From Cryptomeria japonica (taxonomy: Eukaryota; Streptophyta; Pinopsida; Cupressales; Cupressaceae), in contig NC_081409.1 of NCBI RefSeq assembly GCF_030272615.1, positions 647,372,468 to 647,436,467 on the forward strand: DNA of 64,000 nucleotides, written 5' to 3'. The notes below the pieces were generated by a model. That model was not told the origin of the DNA and made no database searches. It worked only from the letters and a program-made list of their open reading frames with translations. Every line of letters begins with the position of its first letter. Within the stretch, counting starts at the first letter, position 1. Positions 1-11,788 of this stretch are shown one piece after another. The position numbers and the translations under genes were made by a program.

Positions 1-512
1 TATGGTATCCATATGCAAGTAACTTTTATTTGAAGGTGTTTACAGATGCAGACTAGGTAGGTAATGTTGATGATAGGAAAATCACAACCGGTGGAGCATT
101 CTTTCTTGGAGGAATACTTGTTTCATGGAGTAGCAAGAAGCAGAGTTGTATATCACAGTCCATTGCTGAAGCTGAGTATGTGGCAACTTATATGAATTGT
201 ACCTAGGCTATTTGGATAAGACACATTCTGGAAGGATTCAAGATGAAGTTTTCAGAACCAATAAAAGATCTTATGTGACAATACCAATGCTATAAATATT
301 TCCAAGAACCCTATTTTGCATGCATGAACCAAGCATATTGAATTGAAATATTATTTCTTGAGAGAAAAAGTGTAGAGTAAAGATGTGATATTGGAGCATG
401 TTTCTACCAAGGAGCAACTTGCAAATATCTTTACTAAACCTCTACCTAAGACTAATTTTGAGTATCTTAGAAGTTAGCTAGGGGTTGTACCCCTCCATGA
501 GGTCAATTGAGC
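1..512 (+). pseudogene. Ty1-copia RNase H, 3' end of pol (broken)
   Basis: This is the end of a copia polyprotein. Across shifting frames one reads the RNase H core (TDA start of the domain, FFLGG, SWSSKKQ, an E in AEAEYVA, CDN) and the closing copia signature: KHIELKYYFLREKV, then STKEQLA-IFTKPLP and EYLR. RNase H degrades the RNA strand during reverse transcription. Several stops (TAG after the first TDAD, again in the NCT-A segment and near the CDN motif) and frameshifts make it a pseudogene. The rest of pol lies left of the window. The spacer, purine tract and LTR that follow belong to the same element. Confidence 0.85.
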
Positions 513-902
513 ATGATGTAGATTACATCAACCCCAGAGCTACTTGCAAAATTTTACAGCAGGATTGGTTTAGATTGGAGTTATTCCACAGGGGAAGCAT
601 CAAGTTGCAGGTTGTTGATGTTGAACAGTGAAGTTTGACATTGCATTTTTTACTTTCACTTTGGCATTGTTGTCAAAGGGGGAGAATAACTCTGTGATTA
701 TGGGGAGAAGAACTATATGAGAAGACTTGTATGATTGACAAAGAGAAGATCTATAGCCAGTTACTAGCTAGAAAATCTATAGCCACTTACCAACTGAAGA
801 CAAGGAGAGTACATGGTAAAATGTAAACCAGGATTCCTATTCATAATCATAGCAATCAAGGGTATTGATACTTGTATTGCCATCAATGCCAAAGGGGTAG
901 AT
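513..902 (+). other. Copia 3' spacer with purine tracts
   Basis: This non-coding stretch lies between the RNase H end and the LTR. It holds two polypurine-type sites: CAAAGGGGGAGA near 674-685 and CAAAGGGGTAGA directly before the LTR (about 889-902). The second is the likely plus-strand primer. Repeated purine tracts upstream of the 3' LTR are a known trait of Sirevirus-type copia elements. Confidence 0.7.
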
Positions 903-2329
903 TGTTAACATTTGCATGAAGATTGAATTAATAAAATGTTATGTTGTCATTGACGTCAATTAATCGGTAATAATATTGTTATAATGTTGTTTTCTAACCG
1001 ATAGGAAGAGCTAGTGAAGGGAATTGCAACCGGTAGGTGATTTTGTGGAGAAAACCAGTATTTCTATGAAATGGAGAGGTGAACCAGTAAACCCTACCTA
1101 TTGATATGATAACCCTAACCGATGAAGTTTGGTGAATTAGTTGTATTGGTTTATGATCAAATGGTGAGTGCTAATAATTATGACATGTATGCATGTTGTA
1201 TGAGAAGAGTTTCAAATGATTTTTGGCATATAGAGATAATATTTTTTGTCTTGGGAATGAGCAAGTTCATTGCATCTAATATAAACTGCATCATGAGTTA
1301 TAGAGTTTGATGAAGTGGTGATCAAGGAGCAATCAAGATTATCTTGAATATTGTGTAGTGATTATTATGTAATCCAACGGTCATACTTGAATCGATTTGT
1401 TTGTAATCCCTATGAGAGAATTAGGTTTGTGATGTGTTACCAACCTATTGTTTTGTTTATAAGGTCGATGAGTTGTTTTTTTTAAGTTTTGGTAATTTGT
1501 AGTTGAGAGTAAGAGAGTGTGGTTGCTGAACCAGATGATGTATCTACAGTTTGTGTAAAGGCAAATAGGAGCATGAAAAGGATCTGAACAAGCAAGTGTA
1601 GTGCTATTCAAATATATTAGCAAACCCCTGTTGTTTTCTAACAATTACAATAGTCAAATCCCCTAACCAGGTAAGCTCTAACAAGCTTAGTGTTATTCAA
1701 ATCCTCTTACCAGGTGGTCCATTAGCTTGGATTTCAAATCCTCTACTGAGGTTACTCCTTACAGGGTATTGCTTCTAATAGGGCATTATAGTCAATCCCT
1801 TAACTGGGTGGTCCCTAACAGAATTTGTTCTTAACAGGACTTATTGTAAAGCTTTAACAGGCTTGGCTCCTAAAAGGGAAAACTTCAGAAGAGTTTAGAA
1901 TACTTGTGGGTATTCATCCCCACCATGGTTTTTCGCATTTGGGTTTCCACGTCAAAAATATTGTTTCAAGTGGTGAATGCTTTTGTGGTTATGTTTACTA
2001 TGGTTGAATCGCTTAACTGCTAAATCCGCTTTGATATGTTATGTTAATCGACAAAAATTTGAAATAGGTTTTTACTTATGTCTAGTAAAGTATCTGAATG
2101 ATTCATTTAAAATGTTTTGAGAGTTTTAGTGTTGTTTTACCATTAGTCTATTATGACAGTCAACCGGTTTAACTTGTCAGTAATATTGCATTTGAAGTTT
2201 AATGTTTAAACCAGTCAGTTTAGAGTTTTCCTTTGAGAGGTTGTTTTTGTTTGGTGAAAGTTTATGTCAGTTTTCTATCTACTAATTCACCCCCCCCTCT
2301 CAATAGTTGACCGGATCCTTATTCTTTCA
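903..2329 (+). mobile_element. Ty1-copia 3' LTR
   Basis: The segment begins TGTTAACATTTG directly after a purine tract and ends CTTTCA. It contains the two modules seen in every copia LTR of this window: the box CCATGGTTTTTCGCATTTGG at about 1923 and the C-run motif AATTCACCCCCCCCTCTC near 2285-2302. Between about 1640 and 1880 short phrases of the type AACAGG or CTAACAGG recur many times. Only the 3' copy is in the window, so no target duplication can be checked. Confidence 0.75.
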
Positions 2330-4555
2330 TCATACCATCAGATTGGGTACTGAGGGAGATTGGGCCTCCCTGTTGTTTGGAACCAGGTTGTCTTGAGCTG
2401 CCCCCATAGAATTGCAATGTTGAAAAGGGTTATTATCTGCAGATATGGAAATTTCTTGTCCATTGTATGGGAACTTGATTCATTGATTGTATGTTGAAGG
2501 CATTGCTTGCATTTCACGGATCCATGGATGACCCAATATAATATTGTATGTCAAGTGTATGTCTAAGACTTGGAACATGGTGTCATTTTGTATTGGTCCT
2601 ACATGAATAGGTGTTATTACTGTTCCTTTGGATGACCTTTCTTCATCATCATAGGCCTTGATGGTGATCTTCTTGTTTGGATCAATAGATGGCTCAAAGA
2701 AGCCCAATTCATGGATAAGCTCTAAAGTACAAATATTGAGACCAACTCCTCCATCTATTAACACTCTTTTTACTCAATGTTTATAGACTAAGAATTCGAT
2801 ATGGAGTGAGGTGTTATGTGGATGATTCAAGGAGATATCATCGTGTTCAGGAAAGGTAAGGTTGTGTGGCCCTGTCATATGAGCCACCATGGCTTGGAAT
2901 CGATCAATGTCCAGATTATTTGGAATGTTTTTTTTGGCAAGTGCTTGCTCCAAGATATCTTTGTGTTTGGCGAGAGTTTGAGAAACTCAAGTATGGATAT
3001 CTGAGCGGGAGTTCTCCATAGTTGATCGACCAAGTTATATTTATTCTTCGAGAATTGTAGATGTTGATGCATTCCCTTTCAAGATGTATTTGTGTTCTCT
3101 GGTTGTCACATTGATCAACGCATGTTCTTGTTTGTCCTTGATTTTTATGACATTTACTTGATTGTCATATGTCAATATGTAATTGATGGTGTTCTTGTAT
3201 AGGTGATTTATACGATCTCCTTTGGTATTGTTTGACGTTGAATCTCCTCCCTTGTTGTAATTTGGAAGAGGATTTTTAAAGGCTTCATGGTCACCATTTG
3301 TTTTGTGACCATCAACTATTAAATTGCCTCTATCGATCATGTCCTAAACAATGTTCTTCAGCCTCATGCAATCATTTGTGTGATGTCCTTTTTTTCAATG
3401 AAAATCACATAAATGCAAGTCATTCCACCAAGGTGGTTTGACCTAGGGTTCAAAGTTGTTCATGGCTGGAAATGTGATGATCTTATTCACCAAGAGTTCC
3501 TAAAACATTGATTCTAAGGTTTGTCCTAATGGTGTGTAGATACATCGATACGAGGAAGTGTTGGTGTTGCCTCTTTGGTTTGTATTATTCCCTCAGTTAA
3601 TGTTGTTGCCTTGGTTAGTGTTGTGGCCTTGGTTATTGTTGTTGGTGTTTGATGTTGAATTTCCTTGACTGGTATTTTGTGGATAAGTGTTAGTGCCTTG
3701 ATTAACACTTTTTTTATCTTTGTTGGATGGTGGGTTACCTAATAAAGCTAACACCGGTTGTTTAGACTTCACATTGTTGGCATCAACTACCCCATCATTA
3801 ACAATGTTTTTGTTCCTTGTCCAAAATTTGGATTTATCTAAAGTGTTGTTATTGTTTTGATTGTTAAAGGGGCTAGTACTTGATGAATTAACACCTTCCT
3901 TAAATAACTTCAATGTTCCTTTCTTGATGCAAGATTCCTCCACTTGAATTTCATTTTCTATCAATTTGGCAAAAGATGGTATGCATTGGAGTTTGAGTTG
4001 ATAACTCATCTCACTATTTATATTATCGATAAAAATCTCCATCTTTTCCTTTTCAGGTACGTCTCGAGGATATCTTGAAACCATGCATTTCCACCACTAA
4101 AGAAACACCATGAATGTTTCATTTCTCTTTTTTTTTGTGTTACTCATATCCAGCATGGTGATCGCATGTTGAATGTTATAGGAGTATTGTGTTATGAATT
4201 TGTTTACCAACTCATCAAATGATCTAATGGGAGGTGTAAGTTTATACAACCACTCCATTGTTTTCCCTCCCAAAATTCTAGGGAATAATCTCATTAAGTA
4301 AGTGTCATCATGGGAAAACTCTAGGCTTATGGTACAAAATTCCTGAACGTGATCACAGGCATCACTTTTACCATTGTACTTGTCATACTTTGGTAATTCT
4401 GAATTTGGGGGAAAAATTACCATGTTTAATCTCCTATCGAAAGGATAAGGACAAATATCATCCAAGGAGTATCGTACTGTAGTCCCCTATTGCATCTCCT
4501 GCATTTGTCTTTGCAGCATTTGGATTTGTTGTGTAAGAGAGACCATGGGTGCATT
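2330..4555 (-). pseudogene. Ty3-gypsy (Tat-type) gag-protease fragment
   Basis: Read from 4555 down, this encodes a gag segment (ICPYPFDRRLNM, then a capsid-like region to about 4097, continued 4084-3593 in another frame), an N/Q/T-rich tail, a zinc-knuckle-like C-x2-H...H...C (about 3360-3440) and an aspartic protease with active site LIDGGVG (near 2745) and a later HPWI segment. The order and wording match Tat-A of this window (28847-31300) almost domain by domain, so it is a second, diverged family member in the opposite orientation. It is cut at 2329 by the copia LTR and at 4556 by another LTR, and it carries several stops and frameshifts. RT and integrase are absent. Confidence 0.85.
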
Positions 4556-5279
4556 TGTTAGTATAACCAGTGAACAACTGAGAGGGGGGGTGAATCAGTT
4601 GTTAACAGATTATATCATTTAATCCACTTAATAACCTTAAACTAGATTAAGTACCAATAAAGTAGAAACAAATATCGGTAAGCAATAAAACTTAACAATA
4701 AAGTAGATAATCAACACAATGCAACCATACCACATAACACCATGATTTGTACGTGGAAAACCCGGAAAGGGAAAAACCACGGTGGGAAGCCTACCCATAG
4801 TCAGATGATACTTCTATAGAAAGTATGTGATACAATGAGGGGCCTGCACATGCAGGAAGGAACACTTCCTGGAGCATATTTCTCATTACAAAATAGTCTC
4901 ACTAACTACAGAGAGGTTAAAGCCACCTCAAGATAAATGGACAACAATCTAGAATAATGAATTGCCAAAGATAACATCTACCATTCCTGATTACAGTCCC
5001 AGTTAATCTCAATACCAGAGGCCTTTGACCTCTTCCTTAATCCTAATTTGATCACCTATGATCGACCAAATCTCCTTCCCATATGATATTTCATTCCAAG
5101 ACCACAACACATAATCTACATTCCCATGAACTATAATGAGATATTACATCATTTTATACCAACCCAAAGGCCTAAACCAATTAGGTTGGCCACCTAAAAG
5201 ATATTATAATAAAATCATTACATAAATCTATATTACAATGATATGTCATGTCGGCTTAAGACCAAAAAAACAATAACCA
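4556..5279 (-). mobile_element. Ty1-copia LTR, truncated
   Basis: On the minus strand the LTR ends ...ATACTAACA at 4556. It contains the G-run motif GAGAGGGGGGGTGAATCAG (4579-4598) and the conserved box ACGTGGAAAACCC...GGGAAAAACCACGG (about 4751-4785). The U3 end looks missing because the sequence runs straight into the TRIM array at 5280. The left flank is gypsy gag with no primer site, so it is a solo or partly deleted LTR inserted in that fragment. Confidence 0.65.
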
Positions 5280-5866
5280 TGTTGCAAGGTGTGTGCCCTT
5301 GGTCTCCTTGTGTTGTGCAATGCAACACTCAGGTTTGTGACATGACTTAACCACCTCGTATGGATTCTATAATTCTAGTGGTTGTATTAGGCATTGATAG
5401 GTCAATCTTTTGGTGCAACGACAACCACACTTGTAGCAAGTGGTACCAGAGCTTAGTCGTAGGTTAAAACCCCTCGCTTGCGCTAGGGGGGATTATTGCA
5501 AGGTGTGTTCCCTTGGTCTCCATGTGTTGTGCAGCACAACACTCAAGTTTGTGACATGACTTAACTACCTCCTATGGATTCTATAAGTCTAGTGGTTGTA
5601 TTGGGCATTGACAAGTCGATCTTTTGGTGCAAGGACAACCACACTTGTAGCAAGTGGTATCTAAGCTTGGTCATAGGTTCAAACCCCTCGCTTGCACTAG
5701 GGGGGGTTGTTGAAAGGTGTGTGCCCTTGGTCTCCTTGTGTTGTATAGCACAGCACTCAGGTTTGTGACATGACTTAACCACCTCCTATGGACTCTATAA
5801 GTCTAGTGGTTGTATCAGGCATTGACAGGTCAATCTTTTGGTGCAATGACAACCACACTTGTAGCA
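5280..5866 (+). mobile_element. Tandem TRIM array: LTR-int-LTR-int-LTR
   Basis: Three direct repeats of exactly 159 bp (5280-5438, 5494-5652, 5708-5866) alternate with two internal segments of exactly 55 bp (5439-5493, 5653-5707), giving a 214-bp period. Repeats start TGTTG (TATTG in the second) and end GTAGCA. Two bases after each of the first two repeats stands TGGTACCAGAGC or TGGTATCTAAGC, close to the plant initiator-Met primer site TGGTATCAGAGC. Each internal segment ends in a G-run that could act as a purine tract. There is no coding capacity. This is the architecture of a terminal-repeat retrotransposon in miniature, in a tandem form sharing LTRs. No matching target duplication is visible at the outer ends. 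Confidence 0.8.
5439..5493 (+). promoter_or_regulatory. TRIM internal segment 1 (PBS and purine tract)
   Basis: The primer-binding candidate is TGGTACCAGAGC at 5441-5452 (one mismatch to the iMet site). The purine-tract candidate is the run AGGGGGGA at about 5485-5492. The second copy (5653-5707) has TGGTATCTAAGC at 5655-5666 and a longer G-run. Confidence 0.65.
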
Positions 5867-6300
5867 GTTCTCTCTTAGAGATGATGCTAATTCAAGATCT
5901 AGCTATAAGTTCTCTTTTTATTCTCTCTCTACATTCCAATTCTCATGTAAAGTAGAATTCTCTCACTTGATCTTGGCAATCTCATGATCTCTTTCTTTGA
6001 TGAGATCTTCAGTAGTTCTCTTGGCTTCGAGTTCCTGACTCATGCAGATAGTAAGACCTTCTAGCTCTCTACTCAAATTTATCTTTTCACTGTTTATTTT
6101 TTCAACTTCCTCAGCTAAAGCATCAATATTAGCCTCATCTGAAGAACTATTATCAAATATTTCTAATAGTTGTTCAATTAGCTCTCTCCTTTTGACTTGA
6201 GAAGCTTTTAGTTTGACCCTTTAGGGTTTCAAGCTCATTTCTACTAGCCTCAATCTCTCTATCCATCTCAAAGTAGCTCATATCCCCCATGGTAGCTTTA
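5867..6300 (-). pseudogene. Copia Element 3: gag coiled-coil start (broken)
   Basis: The reading starts with ATG near 6292 (MGDMSYFEMDREIEAS) and continues through an E/K/L-rich coiled coil (SSSDEANIDALAEEV, ELEGLTICMSQELEAK, DLIKERDHEIAKIK). The same wording occurs in Element 2 gag (22133-22897: LIAEVNKLN, ELEGLTIQMCQELENR, DLVKERDFEISKLK), so the families are related. It contains stops, degenerates toward 5900 and is cut off by the TRIM array. No capsid domain precedes the coil: the ATG lies about 45 bases after the primer site. Confidence 0.75.
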
Positions 6301-6338
6301 GGGTTTCCTTCTAAGTGATTAGACTTTAAAAAAGTTAG

Positions 6339-6350
6339 GCTCTAATACCA
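6339..6350 (-). promoter_or_regulatory. Primer-binding site, Element 3
   Basis: The minus strand reads TGGTATTAGAGC two bases inside the LTR end. It differs by one base from TGGTATCAGAGC, the complement of initiator-Met tRNA used by plant copia elements. It defines the LTR at 6353-7416 as a 5' LTR. Confidence 0.85.
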
Positions 6351-6352
6351 AT

Positions 6353-7416
6353 TGATGGACTTGTAAAGCACTGAGAGGGGGGGGTGAATCAGTGACACCA
6401 AAAACAATACTACTTTAAACACTCACCGATAGATATAATTAACAAGTTTGTTAAACAATATGTATGCAATCCAAAATGATATAACAACATCCACAACAAG
6501 TAAAACATCCACCATAACACAAGTGTTTATACATGGAAAACCCAAATGGGAAAAACCATGGTGAGATGGGACTCACAAGTTAACTATCTACAGTAATAGA
6601 TAACTAACTAGTTAAGGTCTACAAAAAGTTGCTTTGCTAGGAGCAAATCCTATTAAAGATCCCAAAGCTTAACTAAAAGCTATACCCAGTAAGGAGTAAC
6701 CTTAGTAGAGGATTTATGAATCCAAACTAATGGATCACCTGGTTAGAGGATTTGTACAATGAAGCTTGTTAGAGCTTACTCGGTTGGGGGATTTGATTGT
6801 TACAGTGATTAGAAAATAACAGGTGGTGTGATCTAGTAGTAGCACAACTTGCTTGTATAGATCCTCTTTTGTGCACTCAACACTTCATTACCAACATACT
6901 CTACAAATTAATACTTTTGCCTTCGAATCAAATCATCACATAACATATCTCCTTTTCTCATACAAAATAATTCATTGTGATGTCAATATATAGACATTTA
7001 GATTTCATGTCGGCCTCTAGAAATCATATCACAATTTCCTAGGTCCAGTGTATCTGGTCAAACAATCATAACTCATCACAAAAATATTGCCAAAAATTGT
7101 CGGTAAGGATAACTCATCATGACTAGTGATAACCCATCACATTATCAATGAATATCAGTTGGAACAAGCAATACCGGTTGGAGTTAAACATATAAACCGT
7201 TTATCCTTTGATGCTCCTTTGATAATCTCTGCTAGATCTTCAGGTTGATGTCGAGTTATGTATAACCACTAGTAATATAAACCTCTAGTATACTATTTGT
7301 AATATAAACAAATTAGAATTCACACCGGTAGACAATATGAACATATGTGTGTGTATGTGTTTCATCAATGACAATATATGATGAAGTTATTCATTACAAT
7401 CATCATCAAGCCAACA
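6353..7416 (-). mobile_element. Copia Element 3, 5' LTR
   Basis: On the minus strand the LTR starts TGTTGGCTTGATG (7416) and ends GTCCATCA (6353), 1064 bp. It carries the G-run motif near 6373-6393 and the box CATGGAAAACCCAAATGGG (about 6532-6550) followed by AAAAACCATGG. It is inserted in Tat-B, whose sequence resumes at 7417. The partner 3' LTR is not in the window. Confidence 0.8.
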
Positions 7417-8638
7417 GGGTAAACCATTATCAAATCCTGTGAATAGCATGCACCTCCAGAAGTATTATACAATAGCTCTCCAATATGATCCTGAAAAAAT
7501 AAAAATAAAAATTGAAAAAAATAAAAAACACAAAAAAAATTTGTAAAAATCCAAAAATAAAGAAAATTTGAAAAAGGAAAAATATCACCTTGGTGAAAAC
7601 CTGATAAATAGGCACCTTTTGTGAAAGCAAAAAAAGTGAAAAAATATATTAAAAAAAATAAAAAAACAAGAACAAAAAGAAAAATCATTCACCCTCTAGT
7701 GAAAACCTAGCAAACAGGTGCTTTGGGCAAGTATCGTGGTGAAAACCTGGCAAACAAGCGCCATGTGTAGCAAGGTCATCGCTCTACCGTCTATCTTGAT
7801 TCTACTTGTATATAGTAATAGTTATATCATGCCTGTCCAATCTGATTAGACCCAGTGGTACTTGTTCAAGCCTGTGATTGGTCAACATCCATGTTTGCTT
7901 CCTCTCAATTACCAATCCTTGTACATATATTTTATGTCCTGGTCATTGTACATATTTTGGACCTTAATTGGGCATAAATCCATTGTCATGATCAATTGAA
8001 AAAGTTATCATTGTGAACAACTCGAAAGCTATGACATGTACATAACCTTTAAAGTCTTAAAAGTCCCTAAAAAAATTGAAAAATGTCCTAAAAAAAATAC
8101 CTTAAAAATCATAAAATGTCTTGAAATTATAAAAAATAAATTGTAAAATGTCCTTAAAAAAGCACAAAAAAATAAAAAACTTCAAAAGCCCTAAAAATTT
8201 GAAAACATAGAAAATCTGTAAATAATCGTTTTCATTTCATTTTGCTAATAAAGTGTCCCTTTTGTACATAGACAAACATTTTAGCAGGCATCAAATGGAA
8301 ACACATCAAACATTGCGCTTAACTAAATCATGCATTAACAGATGAATTGTTCAACAAACCAAGCATTCTAACTGATCAAAGTTTTCCTATCAAATGAATA
8401 ACATCAACATTATCAGTCCTTTGTCAACCATTATCATGGGTCTTATACAAGGTGTGGTATACTCGAAACCAGACTATGTCTTATCTTAGACGGGGTACTA
8501 CATTCCCTGAAACCAGACAACATGATTGTCCATTTATCACAATGCTATCAACTTTTGACAATGAAGAACATAATTTTTGTTTGACTTGTTTGAATTTGTG
8601 AGTCTTATCTTTCATTTATTTATCTTCGACCATGTCCC
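7417..8638 (+). mobile_element. Tat-B, left half: end of pol and 3' spacer (broken)
   Basis: The first bases match the end of Tat-A integrase (the NSMHLKRFYS region at about 36095-36124), so this is the 3' end of a second Tat-type element on the plus strand. After it comes an A-rich spacer with three copies of a GTGAAAACCTGGCAAACAGG-like phrase (about 7592, 7699 and 7738), one of which also occurs in Tat-A at 36294. Many short ORFs of the A-rich part are without meaning. It is interrupted at 8638 by Element 1; GTCCC at 8634-8638 is repeated at 45359-45363, where Tat-B resumes. Confidence 0.75.
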
Positions 8639-9441
8639 TGTTAGGATTCCCACAAATACTGAGAGGGGGGGGTGAATCAGTATCTAATAGGTGAATTGAA
8701 TTTGTTAACTTAAAACATGTAGAACATATTATAACAGTGTATCGGTATGCAAGAAATAATACAATAAACAGAATTAAAAGCATCCACATGAAAAACGCAC
8801 CATGACACAAGGATTTAACGAGGAAACCCAGTATGGGAAAAACGTCGGTGGGATTTGTGATCCACAATATTCACTTACTGGCCAATAAGAGAATATTACT
8901 TACAAGAGGGGCCTGCACATGCAGGAAGGTCAATTGCCTAGAGCTCACTGCTCAATTGGAAGTCTCTCTGACTTACAATGTGGATTATACAAATCCAATA
9001 TCTTTTACTACTTTACAATAGCATCTATAATGCCAGATCCAGTATCGGTTTCTGCTATGTTCTTTACATAAAACCTTTAACCTATATTTCGCATGATAGG
9101 TTTTCCTAATATCCTTTTTCTTTTCACTTACAAGATGTCTACAATGATCTCTCTTATATATAAGAGTCATTTTACAACTTGCCAAGTCGGCTTACAAAAT
9201 TTTTACAATAATAAACAAAATATAATATGTCAAAATCCCTGTCGGCCTTTGTGCCGGTATGCTTCCTTTCTCTATGCTGGTGCCGGTGGTCTGAGTGTTG
9301 GTGTAAAGTGTGATCTGTTGATGTCGGTGAACTATCTTTCTGGTGTAATGCCTTGTTAGTGCCATAGGATTGTAAAGTTGCCATCAATGACAAAACCTTC
9401 AATCACCTACAATGTCTCATTGGAGTGTGCATATGCCAAAA
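8639..9441 (-). mobile_element. Element 1, 3' LTR
   Basis: The plus strand begins TGTTAGGATTCCC and ends GCATATGCCAAAA, where the partner LTR has CCAACA, so the terminal base pair has decayed. It contains the G-run motif (about 8660-8682) and the box GGAAACCCAGTATGGGAAAAA (about 8822-8842). It aligns base for base with 44557-45358. Confidence 0.9.
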
Positions 9442-9442
9442 A

Positions 9443-9852
9443 TCTCCCCCTTTGTCATTGATGGCAACACAAGATGGAAAAACCATGAAAGTGCCAAAAT
9501 AGAAATGCCAAATACTAAAAACCAACAATCTCCAAAAATATCATAACCAGAAATTAAAATACATACAAAGAGTAATAGTCTCTCCCAAACAACAATCTCT
9601 CCCCCTAGGAGCAACATGTGTTATCCAAAGTTTTTTAATACCAATCTCTCCTCAAAAGATAATATGTTTTTCCATAGATATCTCTCCCCCTTTGACATCA
9701 AATGCCAAAGTTACAACAAAACTAAGTTCATATACAAAATACCAATCAATTCAATATACCAACTACTCCCTCTGGGAAGTAGCTTCCTCATCAAAGACCA
9801 GAGTAAAAGATTTGTCTGTTAATTCTGTCAGTTGATGACAATCATCAACTGT
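9443..9852 (-). other. Element 1 3' spacer with three purine tracts
   Basis: Between the RNase H stop and the 3' LTR the plus strand shows TCTCCCCCTTTG three times or nearly so: 9444-9455 directly next to the LTR, about 9597-9607 (TCTCTCCCCCTAGG) and 9680-9694 (TCTCTCCCCCTTTGA). On the element's strand these are CAAAGGGGGAGA tracts. Multiple purine tracts are typical for Sireviruses. No gene is visible. Confidence 0.7.
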
Positions 9853-11630
9853 CTAAGTCTCTACCGGTGGTGGTATGACTCCAAGCTGATCTCTGAGATA
9901 TTCAAAAGTCTCCTTGGGCAAAGGTTTTGTAAAGATATCTGCAAGTTGTTCTTTAGTATTCACATAAACCAGTTTTATCTCCTTTTCTTCAACTTTTTCC
10001 CTTAGAAAATTCAGTTTGATAGAAACATCTTTTGTTTTAGAATGTAGTACTGGATTCTTAGATATATCAATTACTACAGTGTTATCACAATATATAGTAA
10101 TAGGTTCCTTGCATTTTACCTTTATGTCTTTCAACATTTGCTTAAGCCATAGTACCTGTGTACAGTTAGTTGCTGCTGCAACATATTCTGATTCTGTTGT
10201 TGCTAAATATGTACAACTTTGTTTCTTACTCAACCAAGAAACTAGTCTATTTCCAAGAAAGAATGCTCTAGTGGTGGTTCTTTTTCTATCATCCATATCT
10301 CCTGCCCAATTTGCATCTGTGTATGCACATAATTCAAAGTTTTTATCTCTAGGATACCATAATCCAAGATTTCTAGTGCCTTGTAAGTACCAAAAAATCC
10401 TTTTTACTGCTGATTCATGATTTTCTCTAGAATTACTTTGAAATATTGAAACAATACATACTGCATTCATAATATCAGGTCTGGTTTGTGTCAAGCATAG
10501 TAAACCTCCTATCATAGATTTGTATCTAGATGGATTAACAGGTGTAGATTCATCCCTTTGAGATAATCTGTCATTTGTAGTCATAGGTGTGCTTACCGGT
10601 TTAGAGTTCTCCATCCCAAATTTCTTTAGTAACTCTTTCAAGTATTTGGATTGACTCAAGAATATACCTTTATCAGTCTGTGAAATCTGCAATCCTAAAA
10701 AGAAATTTATTTCTCCAATCATAGACATTTCAAATTCTTGCTACATTTTAATAGAAAATTACTTACATAAATCATCTTCTCCTCCAAAGATTATATCATC
10801 AACAAATACTTCTATAATCAAGATGTCATCATTAGTTATTTTGCAATATAAATTGTTGTCTGCATTTCCTTTAGTAAAACCAATCTTTAAAAGATACTTA
10901 TCCAATCTTGTATACCAAGCTCTTGGAGCTTGTTTGAATCTATACAAATCTTTTCTTAATCTACAAGCCATATCATTGTCATATGTCAAAGAAAATCCAT
11001 CAAGTTGTTCAATGTATACTTCCTCTTCAAGATCTTCATTCAAAAATGCACATTTAATATCCATTTGATAAACTTTGTAGTTCTTGTGTGCTGCAAAAGC
11101 CAAGAATAATCTGATTGCCTCAATTCTAGCTACTGGTGCAAAGGTTTCATTGTAATCAACTCCTTCCTTCTGAGAATATCCCTTACACACTAATCTTGCT
11201 TTATTTCTGACAACCTTACCATCTTCATTAAGTTTGTTTCTGAATACCCATTTGGTTCCAATTACATTTTTATCTTTAGGCTAGGGAACTAATGTCCAAG
11301 TGTTATTTTTCTCAATTTGTTCTAATTCTTTATCCATAGCTTTAATCCAAAATTTATCTTCACATGCTTCTTTAATAGATGATGGTTCAATTTGAGAAAT
11401 AAGACATACATCTTCATTTTCCAATCTTCCTCTTGTCATAACTCCTTTAAACTTGTTTCCAATTATCTAATCTTCAGAATGATTCAGTCTTACATACCGG
11501 GGTGTCTTTGTTTCTTGTTGTTTTTCAATTATTGTGGAATCCTCAGATGGTACCGGGGTAACTGGATCTTCATTCTGTACCAATGGATTTAGTGTAGGTT
11601 CATTTGTCACAATTTTTGTTGTTGCCAATT
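9853..11630 (-). pseudogene. Element 1 reverse transcriptase-RNase H (copia pol C-terminal half)
   Basis: Read from 11630 down: a linker (DPVTPVPSEDS), the RT start (KELEQIEKNNTWTLVP, then [28 protein letters not shown]), the palm with [12 protein letters not shown], and the catalytic FVDDIIFGG (YVDD-type, near 10780). RNase H follows at 9853-10300 with YTDANWAGD, ESEYVAA and CDNT, and the copia ending EQLADIFTKPLPKETFEYLR. RT copies the element RNA; RNase H removes it. There are in-frame stops near 10730-10758, 11205-11215, 11281 and 11470. The part upstream of 11500, which should be integrase, is replaced by the accessory ORF. Confidence 0.92.
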
Positions 11631-11788
11631 CAGAGTCTATATACCTTTATTTGTTTGGGATTCCTGTATTCTTCTTGTTTTTCTTTCTCAACAAGAAATA
11701 TGTCCCATGCATTTTCTGTTTCTTTAGTTACCTCATTAACTCTTCCAACCATTAAAGCAATATACCAGTGTGCAGTAGAGAATACTGA

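Noticed and set aside
2330-4555. 5' part of Tat-B
   Set aside because: Opposite orientation to Tat-B and cut by an independent LTR; treated as a separate gypsy fragment.
5586-5690. tRNA-like boxes (AAGTCTAGTGGTTGTA and GGTTCAAACCC) suggesting a tRNA gene or SINE
   Set aside because: The boxes are about 79 bases apart, too far for a tRNA, and no cloverleaf fits. The second box lies in the TRIM internal segment next to the primer site; the exact 159/55 structure explains the region better.
7365-7688. Phe-rich minus-strand membrane-protein-like ORF
   Set aside because: It comes from the A-rich spacer of Tat-B read backwards (TTT-rich codons); no conserved feature.
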